From a bacterium (GTDB lineage: Bacteria; Patescibacteriota; Minisyncoccia; Moranbacterales; UBA9337), in the NCBI GenBank assembly GCA_021159185.1, contig JAGGSH010000014.1:1-46323 (forward strand): a stretch of DNA of 46,323 nt, in the 5' to 3' direction. Below the pieces are notes generated by a model that saw nothing but the letters and a program-made list of their open reading frames with translations, had not been told where the DNA came from and made no database searches. Position numbers and translations under genes: made by a program. The number at the start of each line of letters is the position of its first letter. Position 1 is the stretch's first letter. This document shows positions 14,841 to 21,761 of the stretch, one piece after another.

Positions 14841-16569
14841 TGTTAAATTGTTTCATTTGCGCAATTCCCAACCACACCCACAAAAATCCCAGCATGATTC
14901 CGGCGTTGAATAAATTGGGAATGAGAATAGCGAAAAAGGAAAGGAGCAAAAATAAATTAAAATTCGTAATTCGTAATTCGTAATTCGTAATTCCTTTTTG
15001 AAGATAATAAATACTTCTAATCAATATATTGAGCAATATAAAAATAAAGGACGCCAATCCCAACACTCCTGCTCCCAGCCAAACTTCAAGGAATATATTA
15101 CTGGAATTTAATCCCGCGCCTCTCTCGTCCATCCCTAAAATTTCTGAAATATTCCCCCAGCCAATCCCCCTGACGGGGCGCTTTTTAATTTCTCCCCAGG
15201 ATTTCCGGTAAATTTCCGAGCGAGCGTTAACATTGGGATCATCGCGATAGATTTCCGCTACCGCATTCCCCGCCGCTTTTTCTTTTTCTATTTCTTCAAG
15301 ATTTATATGCCAACAAGAAAAATGTTCTAGCTGTTCTAAATGTTCTATTTGCTGAAGCTGTTGCAATTCTTTCGCCTGCTGTTTGTCCGCGCAAGCCACG
15401 GTAATTTTCTGCAGCCCTGATCCGGCGCTCTGCAAGCGATTTCCCAGTTCAAAGTTGGTTAAATTGAAAACCGCGACAATTCCAAGCGCGGATGCGAATG
15501 TCATTCCCGCGAAAGCGGAAATCCAGAGTAATCTGACATTTTTACTTTTCAAAAAATACATAATACATAATACATAATACATAATGCTAATCATAATCGC
15601 CCCCAGCCAAGCGGATCGGCTCACGGTTAAAATAAGCAGTATGTAGCATGCGGTAAGCAATAAGCATAATAAAAAATTTGAAATTTGAAATTTGAAATTT
15701 GAAATCAATTTTAAATTAAATAATTTAGAAATTGAAAATTCATTGAAAATTGAAAATTGAAAATTGAAAATTCCAGACCTTTGATTATCTGCAAACTTAT
15801 AAGAATGAAAAAGCAAACTATAAACTATAGCTAATAAAAAAACAAGGAATGTTCCCAGCCAGTCCGCTTCCGCGAAAGTCGCGTTAGGCCGTCCAGGCAT
15901 TGTTTCAAAACTTTCTAAGCCGCTCATAAACCTCGCATTCTGCCAAATTCCATAGAGTATCACGACGGCGGACGAACTTAGAAAGAACGGCAGGATCTTT
16001 TTTATGTCATCTATATTTTGAATAAATAATCTGACTAAAAAATAAAGCGCCGCGAAAGAAAGAATAATTACGGAATATTTCAAACCCAAGCTCTTATTTG
16101 CCGCTCCCAAAACACTTACGAATCCCGCTGCGGCAAAAACAATAATGGCTTTATCCGACCAGTTCATTTTCGGCAGATTAAAATTCAATCGCTTTGAAAC
16201 CAAACGGATTAAAACCGCGATGATTGTTAACGCGCCGAGAAACTGGTAAGGGCGGACATTTATTCCCAAACTTTCCGGCGCCAAGTTTATATTTTCCAGC
16301 ATTATCGTCCCAATAAAAAACAAAAACGCCCAGCCCGGCCGATAAAGCGCGAAAATAAAAGTTACCGCCGCGAAAAAACCAAAATCTCCCCAATTTTTAA
16401 ACGGCAAAACTTCAGTATTGGAAAGCAGGATTAAAAAGAAAACCAGCAAGATGTTGGCTAGAATAAGCCACTTTCCGATCCCCTTCTCCCCTTGGGAGAG
16501 GACTGGGGCAAGAGTTTTGCCAATAAGCGGCTTCAGCCCCCTGACAATTTTTTGCAAAAACGATAGCAT
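14827..16569 (-). CDS. O-antigen ligase/polymerase-like multispanning membrane protein
   Basis: A 580-residue protein with about 11-13 hydrophobic spans and a large loop (about residues 385-480) between the later helices, the layout of the O-antigen ligase/Wzy/RfaL (PF04932-like) family that polymerises or ligates lipid-linked glycans. Family-like segments: NATFAEADWLGTFLVFLLAIVYSLL, LILTVSRSAWLGAIM, and RGIGWGNISEILGMDERGAGLNSSNIFLEVWLGAGVLG, with the AHN/NxxLEV-type loop. Extensive repeat-derived sequence is embedded: heptamer arrays at 14961, 15555, 15674 and 15742, the LLWISAFAGMT stretch from a TGTCATTCC element at 15499, and LAPVLSQGEKG near the N-terminus from another repeat. The core family motifs remain intact. 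Confidence 0.85.
   Translation of the reverse strand: MLSFLQKIVRGLKPLIGKTLAPVLSQGEKGIGKWLILANILLVFFLILLSNTEVLPFKNWGDFGFFAAVTFIFALYRPGWAFLFFIGTIMLENINLAPESLGINVRPYQFLGALTIIAVLIRLVSKRLNFNLPKMNWSDKAIIVFAAAGFVSVLGAANKSLGLKYSVIILSFAALYFLVRLFIQNIDDIKKILPFFLSSSAVVILYGIWQNARFMSGLESFETMPGRPNATFAEADWLGTFLVFLLAIVYSLLFHSYKFADNQRSGIFNFQFSIFNEFSISKLFNLKLISNFKFQISNFLLCLLLTACYILLILTVSRSAWLGAIMISIMYYVLCIMYFLKSKNVRLLWISAFAGMTFASALGIVAVFNLTNFELGNRLQSAGSGLQKITVACADKQQAKELQQLQQIEHLEQLEHFSCWHINLEEIEKEKAAGNAVAEIYRDDPNVNARSEIYRKSWGEIKKRPVRGIGWGNISEILGMDERGAGLNSSNIFLEVWLGAGVLGLASFIFILLNILIRSIYYLQKGITNYELRITNFNLFLLLSFFAILIPNLFNAGIMLGFLWVWLGIAQMKQFNNETI
14961..14993. repeat. Heptamer array AATTCGT x4 in polymerase-like gene
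   Basis: Four perfect AATTCGT units plus AATTC. Encodes GITNYELRITNFN in frame near the protein's C-terminus. Confidence 0.9.
15499..15538. mobile_element. TGTCATTCC repeat inserted in frame in the polymerase-like gene
   Basis: TGTCATTCCCGCGAAAGCGG and the following AATCCAGAGTA match the left end of the element at 24913 with one difference, then end in TGACA. It encodes LWISAFAGMT on the minus strand. Shows that the dispersed repeat can sit inside an otherwise open gene. Confidence 0.75.
15555..15585. repeat. Heptamer array AATACAT x4 in polymerase-like gene
   Basis: Four perfect AATACAT units plus AAT, encoding IMYYVLCIMYFL within a transmembrane span, so the repeat supplies hydrophobic residues. 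Confidence 0.9.
15674..15705. repeat. Heptamer array AAATTTG x4 in polymerase-like gene
   Basis: Four perfect AAATTTG units plus AAAT; encodes ISNFKFQISNF. Confidence 0.9.
15742..15772. repeat. Heptamer array ATTGAAA x4 in polymerase-like gene
   Basis: Four perfect ATTGAAA units plus ATT; encodes FNFQFSIFNEFS. Only 36 nt from the previous array. Confidence 0.9.
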
Positions 16570-16588
16570 AAGCAGTTAATCAAGTTAT

Positions 16589-16631
16589 TTGACAATTATC
16601 GCTCTGGTGTTGTTATTCTAACATCAGAGCG
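16589..16631 (+). promoter_or_regulatory. Candidate promoter with overlapping operator-like inverted repeat
   Basis: TTGACA at 16589-16594 is a consensus -35; TATTCT at 16614-16619 is a possible -10 with a long 19-nt spacer. CGCTCTGGTGTT (16600-16611) pairs with AACATCAGAGCG (16620-16631), one G-T wobble, over an 8-nt loop. The inverted repeat covers the spacer and -10, so it could be an operator or, if transcribed, a 5' leader hairpin for the small gene at 16664. Confidence 0.55.
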
Positions 16632-16663
16632 CAAAAAATTCAAAAGGGGGAAGGAGACAAAAA

Positions 16664-16909
16664 ATGAAAATCGCAGAAAGTGACAAAAAGGAATTTTTTT
16701 ATGATGAAAAAACTGGAGACATATATTCCCTTCCTAAAAGGGGGCCGCGCCCCCTCCCCTTGCCACTGGTAAGTTTAAATTTACCGGCGTCTAAAAAACT
16801 GATAAGAAAAACTTGCACTTGCACTAGTGGCTTACTTACCCTCACCCTCGTTTTTGAAAAGGTAAATGTCGTTATTAATCTTGACACAGAGGAAGTAAAT
16901 ATATCATAA
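16664..16909 (+). CDS. Small hypothetical protein with strong expression signals
   Basis: 81 residues, not recognised: acidic start (MKIAESDKKEFFYDEKTGDIYSLPKRGPRP), then TCTCTSGLLTLTLVFEKVNVVINLDTEEVNIS with alternating beta pattern. Supported as real by an excellent Shine-Dalgarno (AAGGAG, 8 nt before the ATG), a promoter-like region upstream and a perfect intrinsic terminator 22 nt after the stop, forming a complete single-gene unit. It lies between the polysaccharide genes and the TrpR-like gene, opposite in direction to both. The antisense reading frame over it lacks such signals. Confidence 0.65.
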   Translation: MKIAESDKKEFFYDEKTGDIYSLPKRGPRPLPLPLVSLNLPASKKLIRKTCTCTSGLLTLTLVFEKVNVVINLDTEEVNIS

Positions 16910-16931
16910 ACATACATACACTCTTTCTTCT

Positions 16932-16957
16932 GACGGAGAAAAATCTCCGTCTTTTTT
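16932..16957 (+). terminator. Intrinsic terminator of the small gene
   Basis: GACGGAGA (16932-16939), AAAA loop, TCTCCGTC (16944-16951), then TTTTTT. Perfect 8-bp GC-containing stem with a T run. Confidence 0.93.
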
Positions 16958-17090
16958 ATTTTATTTTTTACCAACAAAAATCCTCGTGCGTGGTGAAATT
17001 AAAAATTTTTCTTAACAGAAATGGTTAACCCTACTAAAAGTTTTTTTGTTCAAGATAGACTGGTAATTTTCAAATTTCCCTATCCCTTCT

Positions 17091-17120
17091 CTACTACAAT
17101 ATAATGTTATATTGTAGTAG
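17091..17120. promoter_or_regulatory. 30-nt palindrome, copy 1 (candidate TrpR-like operator)
   Basis: CTACTACAATATAA-TG-TTATATTGTAGTAG, perfect 14-nt arms around TG. The gap 16958-17378 contains no gene; besides three palindrome copies it holds TTGAT/TAACTT low-complexity runs around 17210-17265. Confidence 0.65.
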
Positions 17121-17174
17121 ATGAGCCTATAACTTGATTAAACCTCTTACTGCGCTATACTTGGCCGTTCTTCA

Positions 17175-17191
17175 TAACATTATATTGTAGT
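17175..17191. promoter_or_regulatory. Half copy of the palindrome
   Basis: TAACATTATATTGTAGT matches one arm and the centre of the palindrome in reverse orientation; the other arm is missing. Confidence 0.5.
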
Positions 17192-17298
17192 GAATGTCCG
17201 TAACCTGTCCTAACTTGATTTGATTTGATTTGATTTAACCTAACTTAATTTAACTTGATTTGATTAAGCTTCCTACTATAATAAACTGTTTTTTTCTC

Positions 17299-17326
17299 TA
17301 TTACAATATAATGTTATATTGTAATA
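17299..17326. promoter_or_regulatory. 28-nt palindrome, copy 3
   Basis: TATTACAATATAA-TG-TTATATTGTAATA; 13-nt perfect arms. The outer bases differ from copy 1 but change on both arms together (C to T with G to A). Confidence 0.65.
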
Positions 17327-17378
17327 AAGAACCGTTGCTTGATTCAGCTTATTTTTTGCTTCTTACAAACTTCACTTT

Positions 17379-17795
17379 TTATAAGCCAAGTATGTCTTTT
17401 AAAATCCGATGTCCCGGATATCTGTCAAGTATGCTATCGTAATACCTACCCTCTTCGCTTTCTTTTTTATTTCTTCGCGACTTTCTTTTCATATGGTTCT
17501 GAATCTGTTCATGAAAATGCTCATTTTTTCCGTAGAGCCACCTAGCAATGTTCGTAATTGTTGAGTGTCCAACGCCTAATTCTTCGCGAATACTCTCATA
17601 ACTCTTTTTACTTAAAATCATTTGCGCAATTTGGATTCGCCGAGCAAGCATCAACGCTTCACTGGATGTGAGAAGTCCCATAAAAAAACCGACTACCTCA
17701 TTTTTTGATTTCAAATGCGTTACGATATCATAAAAATCTCCAATCATGCGATAGCGCGTGTTTTTATCAACTTTTTGAGTTTGTACTTTTGCCAT
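17379..17795 (-). CDS. TrpR/YerC-YecD-family DNA-binding regulator
   Basis: 138 residues, resembling the Trp repressor superfamily YerC/YecD group: residues about 20-100 hold the all-helical core (FYDIVTHLKSKNEVVGFFMGLLTSSEALMLARRIQIAQMIL) and helix-turn-helix SYESIREELGVGHSTITNIARWL, where GVGxxTITxxxxxL is the recognition-helix signature. The C-terminal 40 residues are basic. Probably a repressor. Palindromes lie 70-90 nt upstream of its start (17864-17885) and downstream (17091-17326), so autoregulation is likely. The ligand is unknown; YerC proteins do not necessarily bind tryptophan, and there are no trp genes here. Confidence 0.85.
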   Translation of the reverse strand: MAKVQTQKVDKNTRYRMIGDFYDIVTHLKSKNEVVGFFMGLLTSSEALMLARRIQIAQMILSKKSYESIREELGVGHSTITNIARWLYGKNEHFHEQIQNHMKRKSRRNKKESEEGRYYDSILDRYPGHRILKDILGL

Positions 17796-17863
17796 AGAAA
17801 TTCTTATTTTATTTATTTTATTATCCGACCTTTATTTACATACTATCACAAATCAAACCGTAC

Positions 17864-17885
17864 TACAATATAATGTTATATTGTA
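17864..17885. promoter_or_regulatory. 22-nt palindrome upstream of the TrpR-like gene
   Basis: TACAATATAA-TG-TTATATTGTA, extended on one side by TAC. It lies about 70 nt before the regulator's ATG and includes the TAA stop of the glycosyltransferase gene. Best candidate autoregulatory operator. Confidence 0.65.
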
Positions 17886-19150
17886 ACGAGTGGCGTAATC
17901 TTCTTCGTAAATTTGCTCCATGAAAACTTTTCGGCTTGCTTTTTGCCTTTCGTAGAAAGTTTGTTTCGCAAATTATTATCATTCAAGACTTTTTTCATTT
18001 TTTCAGCCAACTCTTTTTCATCTTTTGGATTGAAATATTCCACCGCTTCCCCGCCCACTTCCGGCAATGACGAAGCGTTGGAACAAATCACCGCCGTTCC
18101 GCAATTCATGGCTTCCAAAACCGGCAAGCCGAATCCTTCATACAACGACGGATAAACGAATATGCCGGCGTTTTTGTAAAGCGCCGGCAAATCTTCCCGC
18201 GGAACAAAATCCAGTAATTTGACTTTATCCTGTAATCCTAAATCCTTAACCAATTTTTCCGTGTCCGTAACCAACGGCGCCAATTTCGGCATTAGTTTTC
18301 CGGAAATAACTAGGTCGGGAATTTTGAATTTTGAATTTTGAATTTTGAATGAATTTTTAATGTTTATTTTTGAATTATTAATTTCTTTTTTTTCATTAGA
18401 AATTTGGTCATTGATATTTGAATCGAAATTCGAAATTCGAAATTCGAAATTCTTCAATAACAGTTTATACGCTTTCAACAACCTTGCCGCATTTTTTCTT
18501 TTTTCCAGTCCCCCGCCGAAATAAATATAGCCTTTTTTCAAATTATATTTTTTCAAAACTCGTTTGCTTTCATCTTCGCTAATTTCTTTTTTGTAAATCG
18601 GATCGACATCAACATAATTTACGCTTATTTTTTTCGGCGCAATATTTAAATATTGCGTTAAATCTTTTTTGGTATGCTCCGAAATAGAGATAATTTTATC
18701 TGCTTTTTTAATAGCTCTCTTGGTTAAATTCCAATATATTTTTTTTCGCCAATTATTCAGATATTCCGGAAAAATCTCCGGAATAATATCATGCGCAATC
18801 ATAATATGCTTTACTACCATATTACGTAATATGGTAGTATTTTGATATAAGCTGATAAACGCTTCGCAACCGTCTTCTTTAACTTTTTTAGGAAGCAAAA
18901 ATTTTTCCCACCAAATTTTGCGGATAAGATCATCCCGCTTCCACAACGGCAAAAATACTCGTTTCTTAAAATTGCTCGGCAAATCCAAGCTAATATCCTC
19001 CTCTAAATATAAAACGAACTCAATATCTTGCTTGATACTTAATACATTATACTTGCTGCTTTCCTTCAACTTTTGCAAAAAGTTGAAGGAAACTTGCCCT
19101 ATTCCCGTATTCGGTTTCCTAATAAAAGACGCGTTTATTCCAATTCTCAT
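17876..19150 (-). CDS. Family 4 glycosyltransferase (GT-B)
   Basis: 424 residues, GT4 family like the enzyme at 13506. Starts MRIGINASFIRKPNTGIGQVSFNFLQKLK; HIMIAHDIIPEIFPEY; KIISISEHTKKDLTQYLN; YIYFGGGLEKRKNAARLLKAYKLLL; LLDFVPREDLPALYKNAGIFVYPSLYEGFGLPVLEAMNCGTAVICSNASSLPEVGGEA, with the E-x7-E donor site. Heptamer arrays at 18319 and 18424 encode KIQNSKFKIPD and NFEFRISNFDS in the inter-domain linker, and a 28-nt palindrome at 18812 encodes TTILRNMVV before KHIMIAHD. The gene ends inside an operator-like palindrome and is 82 nt from the regulator, so repression could affect read-through of both. Confidence 0.9.
   Translation of the reverse strand: MRIGINASFIRKPNTGIGQVSFNFLQKLKESSKYNVLSIKQDIEFVLYLEEDISLDLPSNFKKRVFLPLWKRDDLIRKIWWEKFLLPKKVKEDGCEAFISLYQNTTILRNMVVKHIMIAHDIIPEIFPEYLNNWRKKIYWNLTKRAIKKADKIISISEHTKKDLTQYLNIAPKKISVNYVDVDPIYKKEISEDESKRVLKKYNLKKGYIYFGGGLEKRKNAARLLKAYKLLLKNFEFRISNFDSNINDQISNEKKEINNSKINIKNSFKIQNSKFKIPDLVISGKLMPKLAPLVTDTEKLVKDLGLQDKVKLLDFVPREDLPALYKNAGIFVYPSLYEGFGLPVLEAMNCGTAVICSNASSLPEVGGEAVEYFNPKDEKELAEKMKKVLNDNNLRNKLSTKGKKQAEKFSWSKFTKKITPLVTI
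18319..18350. repeat. Heptamer array GAATTTT x4 in the second GT4 gene
   Basis: Four perfect GAATTTT units plus GAAT; in-frame KIQNSKFKI. Confidence 0.9.
18424..18451. repeat. Heptamer array CGAAATT x4 in the second GT4 gene
   Basis: Four perfect CGAAATT units plus one base; encodes NFEFRISNF. 73 nt from the GAATTTT array. Confidence 0.9.
18812..18839. repeat. 28-nt perfect palindrome inside the GT4 gene
   Basis: TACTACCATATTAC followed by its exact complement GTAATATGGTAGTA. Same length as, and 23/28 identical to, the palindromes around the TrpR-like gene, with the differences paired across the dyad. Confidence 0.8.
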
Positions 19151-19156
19151 AATTTT

Positions 19157-20254
19157 CTACCCCATCCCTAAAATTCCAATTATCACTCCTATGATGGAGG
19201 TAATGATGGTAAAAATCCAAGCGCGCATAGTGATTTTAGGTTCCGGCCATCCGATCGCCTCAAAATGGTGGTGAAGCGGAGCGGCCAAGAATACTTTTCT
19301 CTTAAAAAACCTTTTGCTGAAAAGCTGAATGGCTACGCTGGAAGACTCCATAACATAAACGAAAACGATAATGAATAAAACTAAAGCGGAATTGGTAAGC
19401 ATAGCGATTATCCCCAAAGTGGCGCCTAAAGACATCGCTCCGGTATCTCCCATAAAAAATCGGGCGGGATAGATATTAAACCAAAGAAACGCTAAAAGCG
19501 CTCCGGAAACAGCGGCGCAAAAAGAAGCCAGATCAACTTTATTTTGCAGAAAAGCGATAATCGTAAAAGAAGAAAACGCCATAAACAACATCCCTCCGTT
19601 TAGGCCGTCCAGTCCGTCCGTCTCATTGGAAGAAATCGCCGTAAAAAGAATAACAAAAATAAAGAGAGGAATATACCAGAACCCGATGGAAAAATCGCCC
19701 ACGGCTGGAATATGCAACTGGTCCCATCCCAGTTTGTAAAAAAACCACCAGCTTCCCAAAGCCGCGATAGCCAACAGCCACCAAAACCTCATAGCAAACC
19801 TCATTCCCCCGCCTTTATTTTTTCCCCAGCCGCGAACGCTCATAACATCGTCAAAAAGCCCTAAAATTCCTGAAGCGGTTAAAACAAAAAGCGGCAGCCA
19901 CACTTGGGAACGGCTTAAAAAATCCAGCCGGGCGATAAAATCGGTATTAAACCATTCGGCGACAGCAGGAAAAATATAATGCGACGCAAAAACTAAAATT
20001 AAAATGGAGAACCATATTATTGCTCCGCCCATCGTTGGCGTTCCAGATTTTTTAGCGTGGAGTTTATTTATATAAGTTAATTTTTGGCCGTCAACCGATC
20101 GGCTCTTTATTTTAATTCCGAATTTGTATTTATATAAAATATGCGTCCAAAAAGGAGTAATTAAAAAAGCCAGCAAAAAAGCCAGCGCTCCCGTCGTTAA
20201 AACTTTAAGCACGTTAACTATTTCAGGAATAGTTTGTATTTGCGCGATATGCAT
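19157..20254 (-). CDS. mraY: Phospho-N-acetylmuramoyl-pentapeptide-transferase
   Basis: Makes lipid I by moving phospho-MurNAc-pentapeptide from UDP to undecaprenyl phosphate, in the cytoplasmic membrane. Starting at the ATG at 20254 gives 365 residues, the usual MraY length, beginning MHIAQIQTIPEIVNVLK; a start at 20332 would run through the inverted-repeat arm. Landmarks: KKSGTPTMGGAIIW, GLFDDVMSVRG (acidic DD), SSNETDGLDGLNGGM (usually NLTDGLDGLA), FMGDTGAMSLGA and APLHHHFEAIGWPEPK. About ten TM helices. Lies outside a dcw cluster, 7 nt downstream of nothing essential and just upstream of the GT4 gene, which starts 7 nt after its stop on the same strand, so they may be cotranscribed. Confidence 0.93.
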   Translation of the reverse strand: MHIAQIQTIPEIVNVLKVLTTGALAFLLAFLITPFWTHILYKYKFGIKIKSRSVDGQKLTYINKLHAKKSGTPTMGGAIIWFSILILVFASHYIFPAVAEWFNTDFIARLDFLSRSQVWLPLFVLTASGILGLFDDVMSVRGWGKNKGGGMRFAMRFWWLLAIAALGSWWFFYKLGWDQLHIPAVGDFSIGFWYIPLFIFVILFTAISSNETDGLDGLNGGMLFMAFSSFTIIAFLQNKVDLASFCAAVSGALLAFLWFNIYPARFFMGDTGAMSLGATLGIIAMLTNSALVLFIIVFVYVMESSSVAIQLFSKRFFKRKVFLAAPLHHHFEAIGWPEPKITMRAWIFTIITSIIGVIIGILGMG

Positions 20255-20289
20255 AAGAATGTAAATACTCGCCAATGTTAAAAGCCTGA

Positions 20290-20437
20290 AGAAAACAAAC
20301 AAAATATATTTTTCTACTCTGGCCGTAGCCAATACTTTAAGCGTGTCAGATGGATATAATCAATCTGTTATTTAAACAAAATTCTCTGGATTTTACAAAG
20401 AGGGCCTTTGGAGAAAAATATATTTTGTTTGTTTTCT
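20290..20437. repeat. 26-bp perfect inverted repeat in the mraY leader
   Basis: AGAAAACAAACAAAATATATTTTTCT (first 20 bases AGAAAACAAACAAAATATAT) at 20290-20315 is the exact complement of 20412-20437, separated by 96 nt. It would form a long hairpin in the mraY mRNA, ending 36 nt before the chosen start codon. Confidence 0.75.
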
Positions 20438-20477
20438 GGAATACTGATGATGAACTTTCTAAGTGCAAACTTCACAC

Positions 20478-21515
20478 CTATCTCCATTCGTATGATTCAA
20501 ACGCCCAACTCGCCATCATTTGAACATCTTGCCAGCGATAAGGATCATCCAAAACCACCATTATGATTTTATGTTTTCCGGTTGGATCAGCTACTGCCGT
20601 AATCAGTGATCGGCCCGCCAAAGGAGTAAATCCTGTTTTGCCGCCCAGGCAATTTGGCAGTTGATCCAATAAACGATCAGTGTTCATAATCTGGTGAGTG
20701 TATTTTCCGTCCGTTGAAATAATTTCCGCTTCGGGTAAGCGTAAAATCTTCCAAATAATTTCATATTGCATTGAATAAGCGGTAACGCGGGCAATATCGT
20801 AAGCGCTAGAATAACATTCGTCCTCTCGTCCGTCAATTTCCAATCCGGAAGGCGTGCAGAAGTGGGAATCCCTAAGTCCTAGCTCTTTTGCTTTTTCATT
20901 CATTAGTTCCGCAAATTTTTCCTGCGATCCGCTTATGTGTTCCGCTAAAACAATGGCTGCGTCATTAGCGCTATTCATCAACATAGCTTTAAGCAAAGAT
21001 TTAACGGAAAGTTTTTCTCCCACTTTCAACCTTTCGCCTACGCAATATCCTGATCGCGGGCATCCGACTTTTGTTCCTTCCGCGTAAACCGCTTTCCCGC
21101 TAACCACCGCGTCTTCATCAAGATTAGAAATTTCTTCTATCACGATTACAGCAGTCATTAATTTAGTAAGCGACGCAATTTGCCGCCGCTCTTTTCCCTT
21201 GTAGGAATGCAGAATGGTTCCGGAATCCGCATCTAAAATTAATGAGGCATGCGCGTTGGGAACAGCTAAATCACAGGTTTCTTTTTTTATTATAGGCTGG
21301 ATCTGCGCAATAGGAAAAGCGACTTTTTTTAAAGAAATGCTTTTTTTCTTTTGGCTTTCCACGCCCTTTACTTTTTCCTCAAACGCAATGGAAGAAATAG
21401 AATCACCTTGATTTTCTTGGTTTAAGAACGCGGAGAAACAATTGTCTTTCTGAAAAAACCAAAAAGAGCTTGCTAAAATAAATCCGCCGGCGATAATGCT
21501 TAAAAAATATTTCAT
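20478..21515 (-). CDS. dacA: D-alanyl-D-alanine carboxypeptidase (S11, PBP5/6-like)
   Basis: 345 residues, secreted: hydrophobic start (MKYFLSIIAGGFILASSFWFF), then a linker to the S11 domain beginning NAHASLILDADSG. The serine triad is complete: SLTK (Ser115, Lys118), SAN (Ser182, Asn184) and KTGFTPLAG. Removes the terminal D-Ala from peptidoglycan pentapeptides. It lacks a clear C-terminal PBP5 domain and amphipathic anchor; membrane attachment is probably by the uncleaved N-terminal helix. Upstream of mraY on the same strand with the inverted repeat between them. Confidence 0.93.
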   Translation of the reverse strand: MKYFLSIIAGGFILASSFWFFQKDNCFSAFLNQENQGDSISSIAFEEKVKGVESQKKKSISLKKVAFPIAQIQPIIKKETCDLAVPNAHASLILDADSGTILHSYKGKERRQIASLTKLMTAVIVIEEISNLDEDAVVSGKAVYAEGTKVGCPRSGYCVGERLKVGEKLSVKSLLKAMLMNSANDAAIVLAEHISGSQEKFAELMNEKAKELGLRDSHFCTPSGLEIDGREDECYSSAYDIARVTAYSMQYEIIWKILRLPEAEIISTDGKYTHQIMNTDRLLDQLPNCLGGKTGFTPLAGRSLITAVADPTGKHKIIMVVLDDPYRWQDVQMMASWAFESYEWR

Positions 21516-21574
21516 TGGATAAATTGTTAAATTTTTATAATGCTATTTGCAGTTTTCGCCACTCACTCTCTATT

Positions 21575-21739
21575 TGTCATTCCGGAATTTTTTCTGGAAC
21601 GTCTGCCTGCCAGTAGGCAGGGAGTGGAAGAAAAAATATCCGGAATCTAGGTTAATTAAAATTTTTTAAGCGTGAGATAATTGAAAGCGTAGATTCCGGA
21701 TATTTTCTCCGTTACTACTCCGAAAATTCCGGAATGACA
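21575..21739. mobile_element. MITE-like repeat, 17-bp TIR type
   Basis: TGTCATTCCGGAATTTT (21575-21591) and its complement ending at 21739. Internal sequence closely matches the 4188 copy (AAGCGTGAGATAATTGAAAG, TAGATTCCGGATATTTTCTCCG). Contains GTCTGCCTGCCAGTAGGCAGG, a variant of the GCCTGCCGGCAGGC palindrome in the 4188 block. Sits between scpB and dacA. Confidence 0.8.
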
Positions 21740-21761
21740 TAAAGTAAAGCTGTAAATAACG

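Noticed and set aside
16699-16977. Antisense frame over the 81-aa gene
   Set aside because: It would have to read through the perfect intrinsic terminator sequence, and the plus-strand frame has the better start signals.
17204-17270. TTGAT/TAACTT low-complexity tract as a second CRISPR-like array or origin iterons
   Set aside because: Units are five to six bases, degenerate and not separated by spacers; no dnaA or replication gene is nearby.
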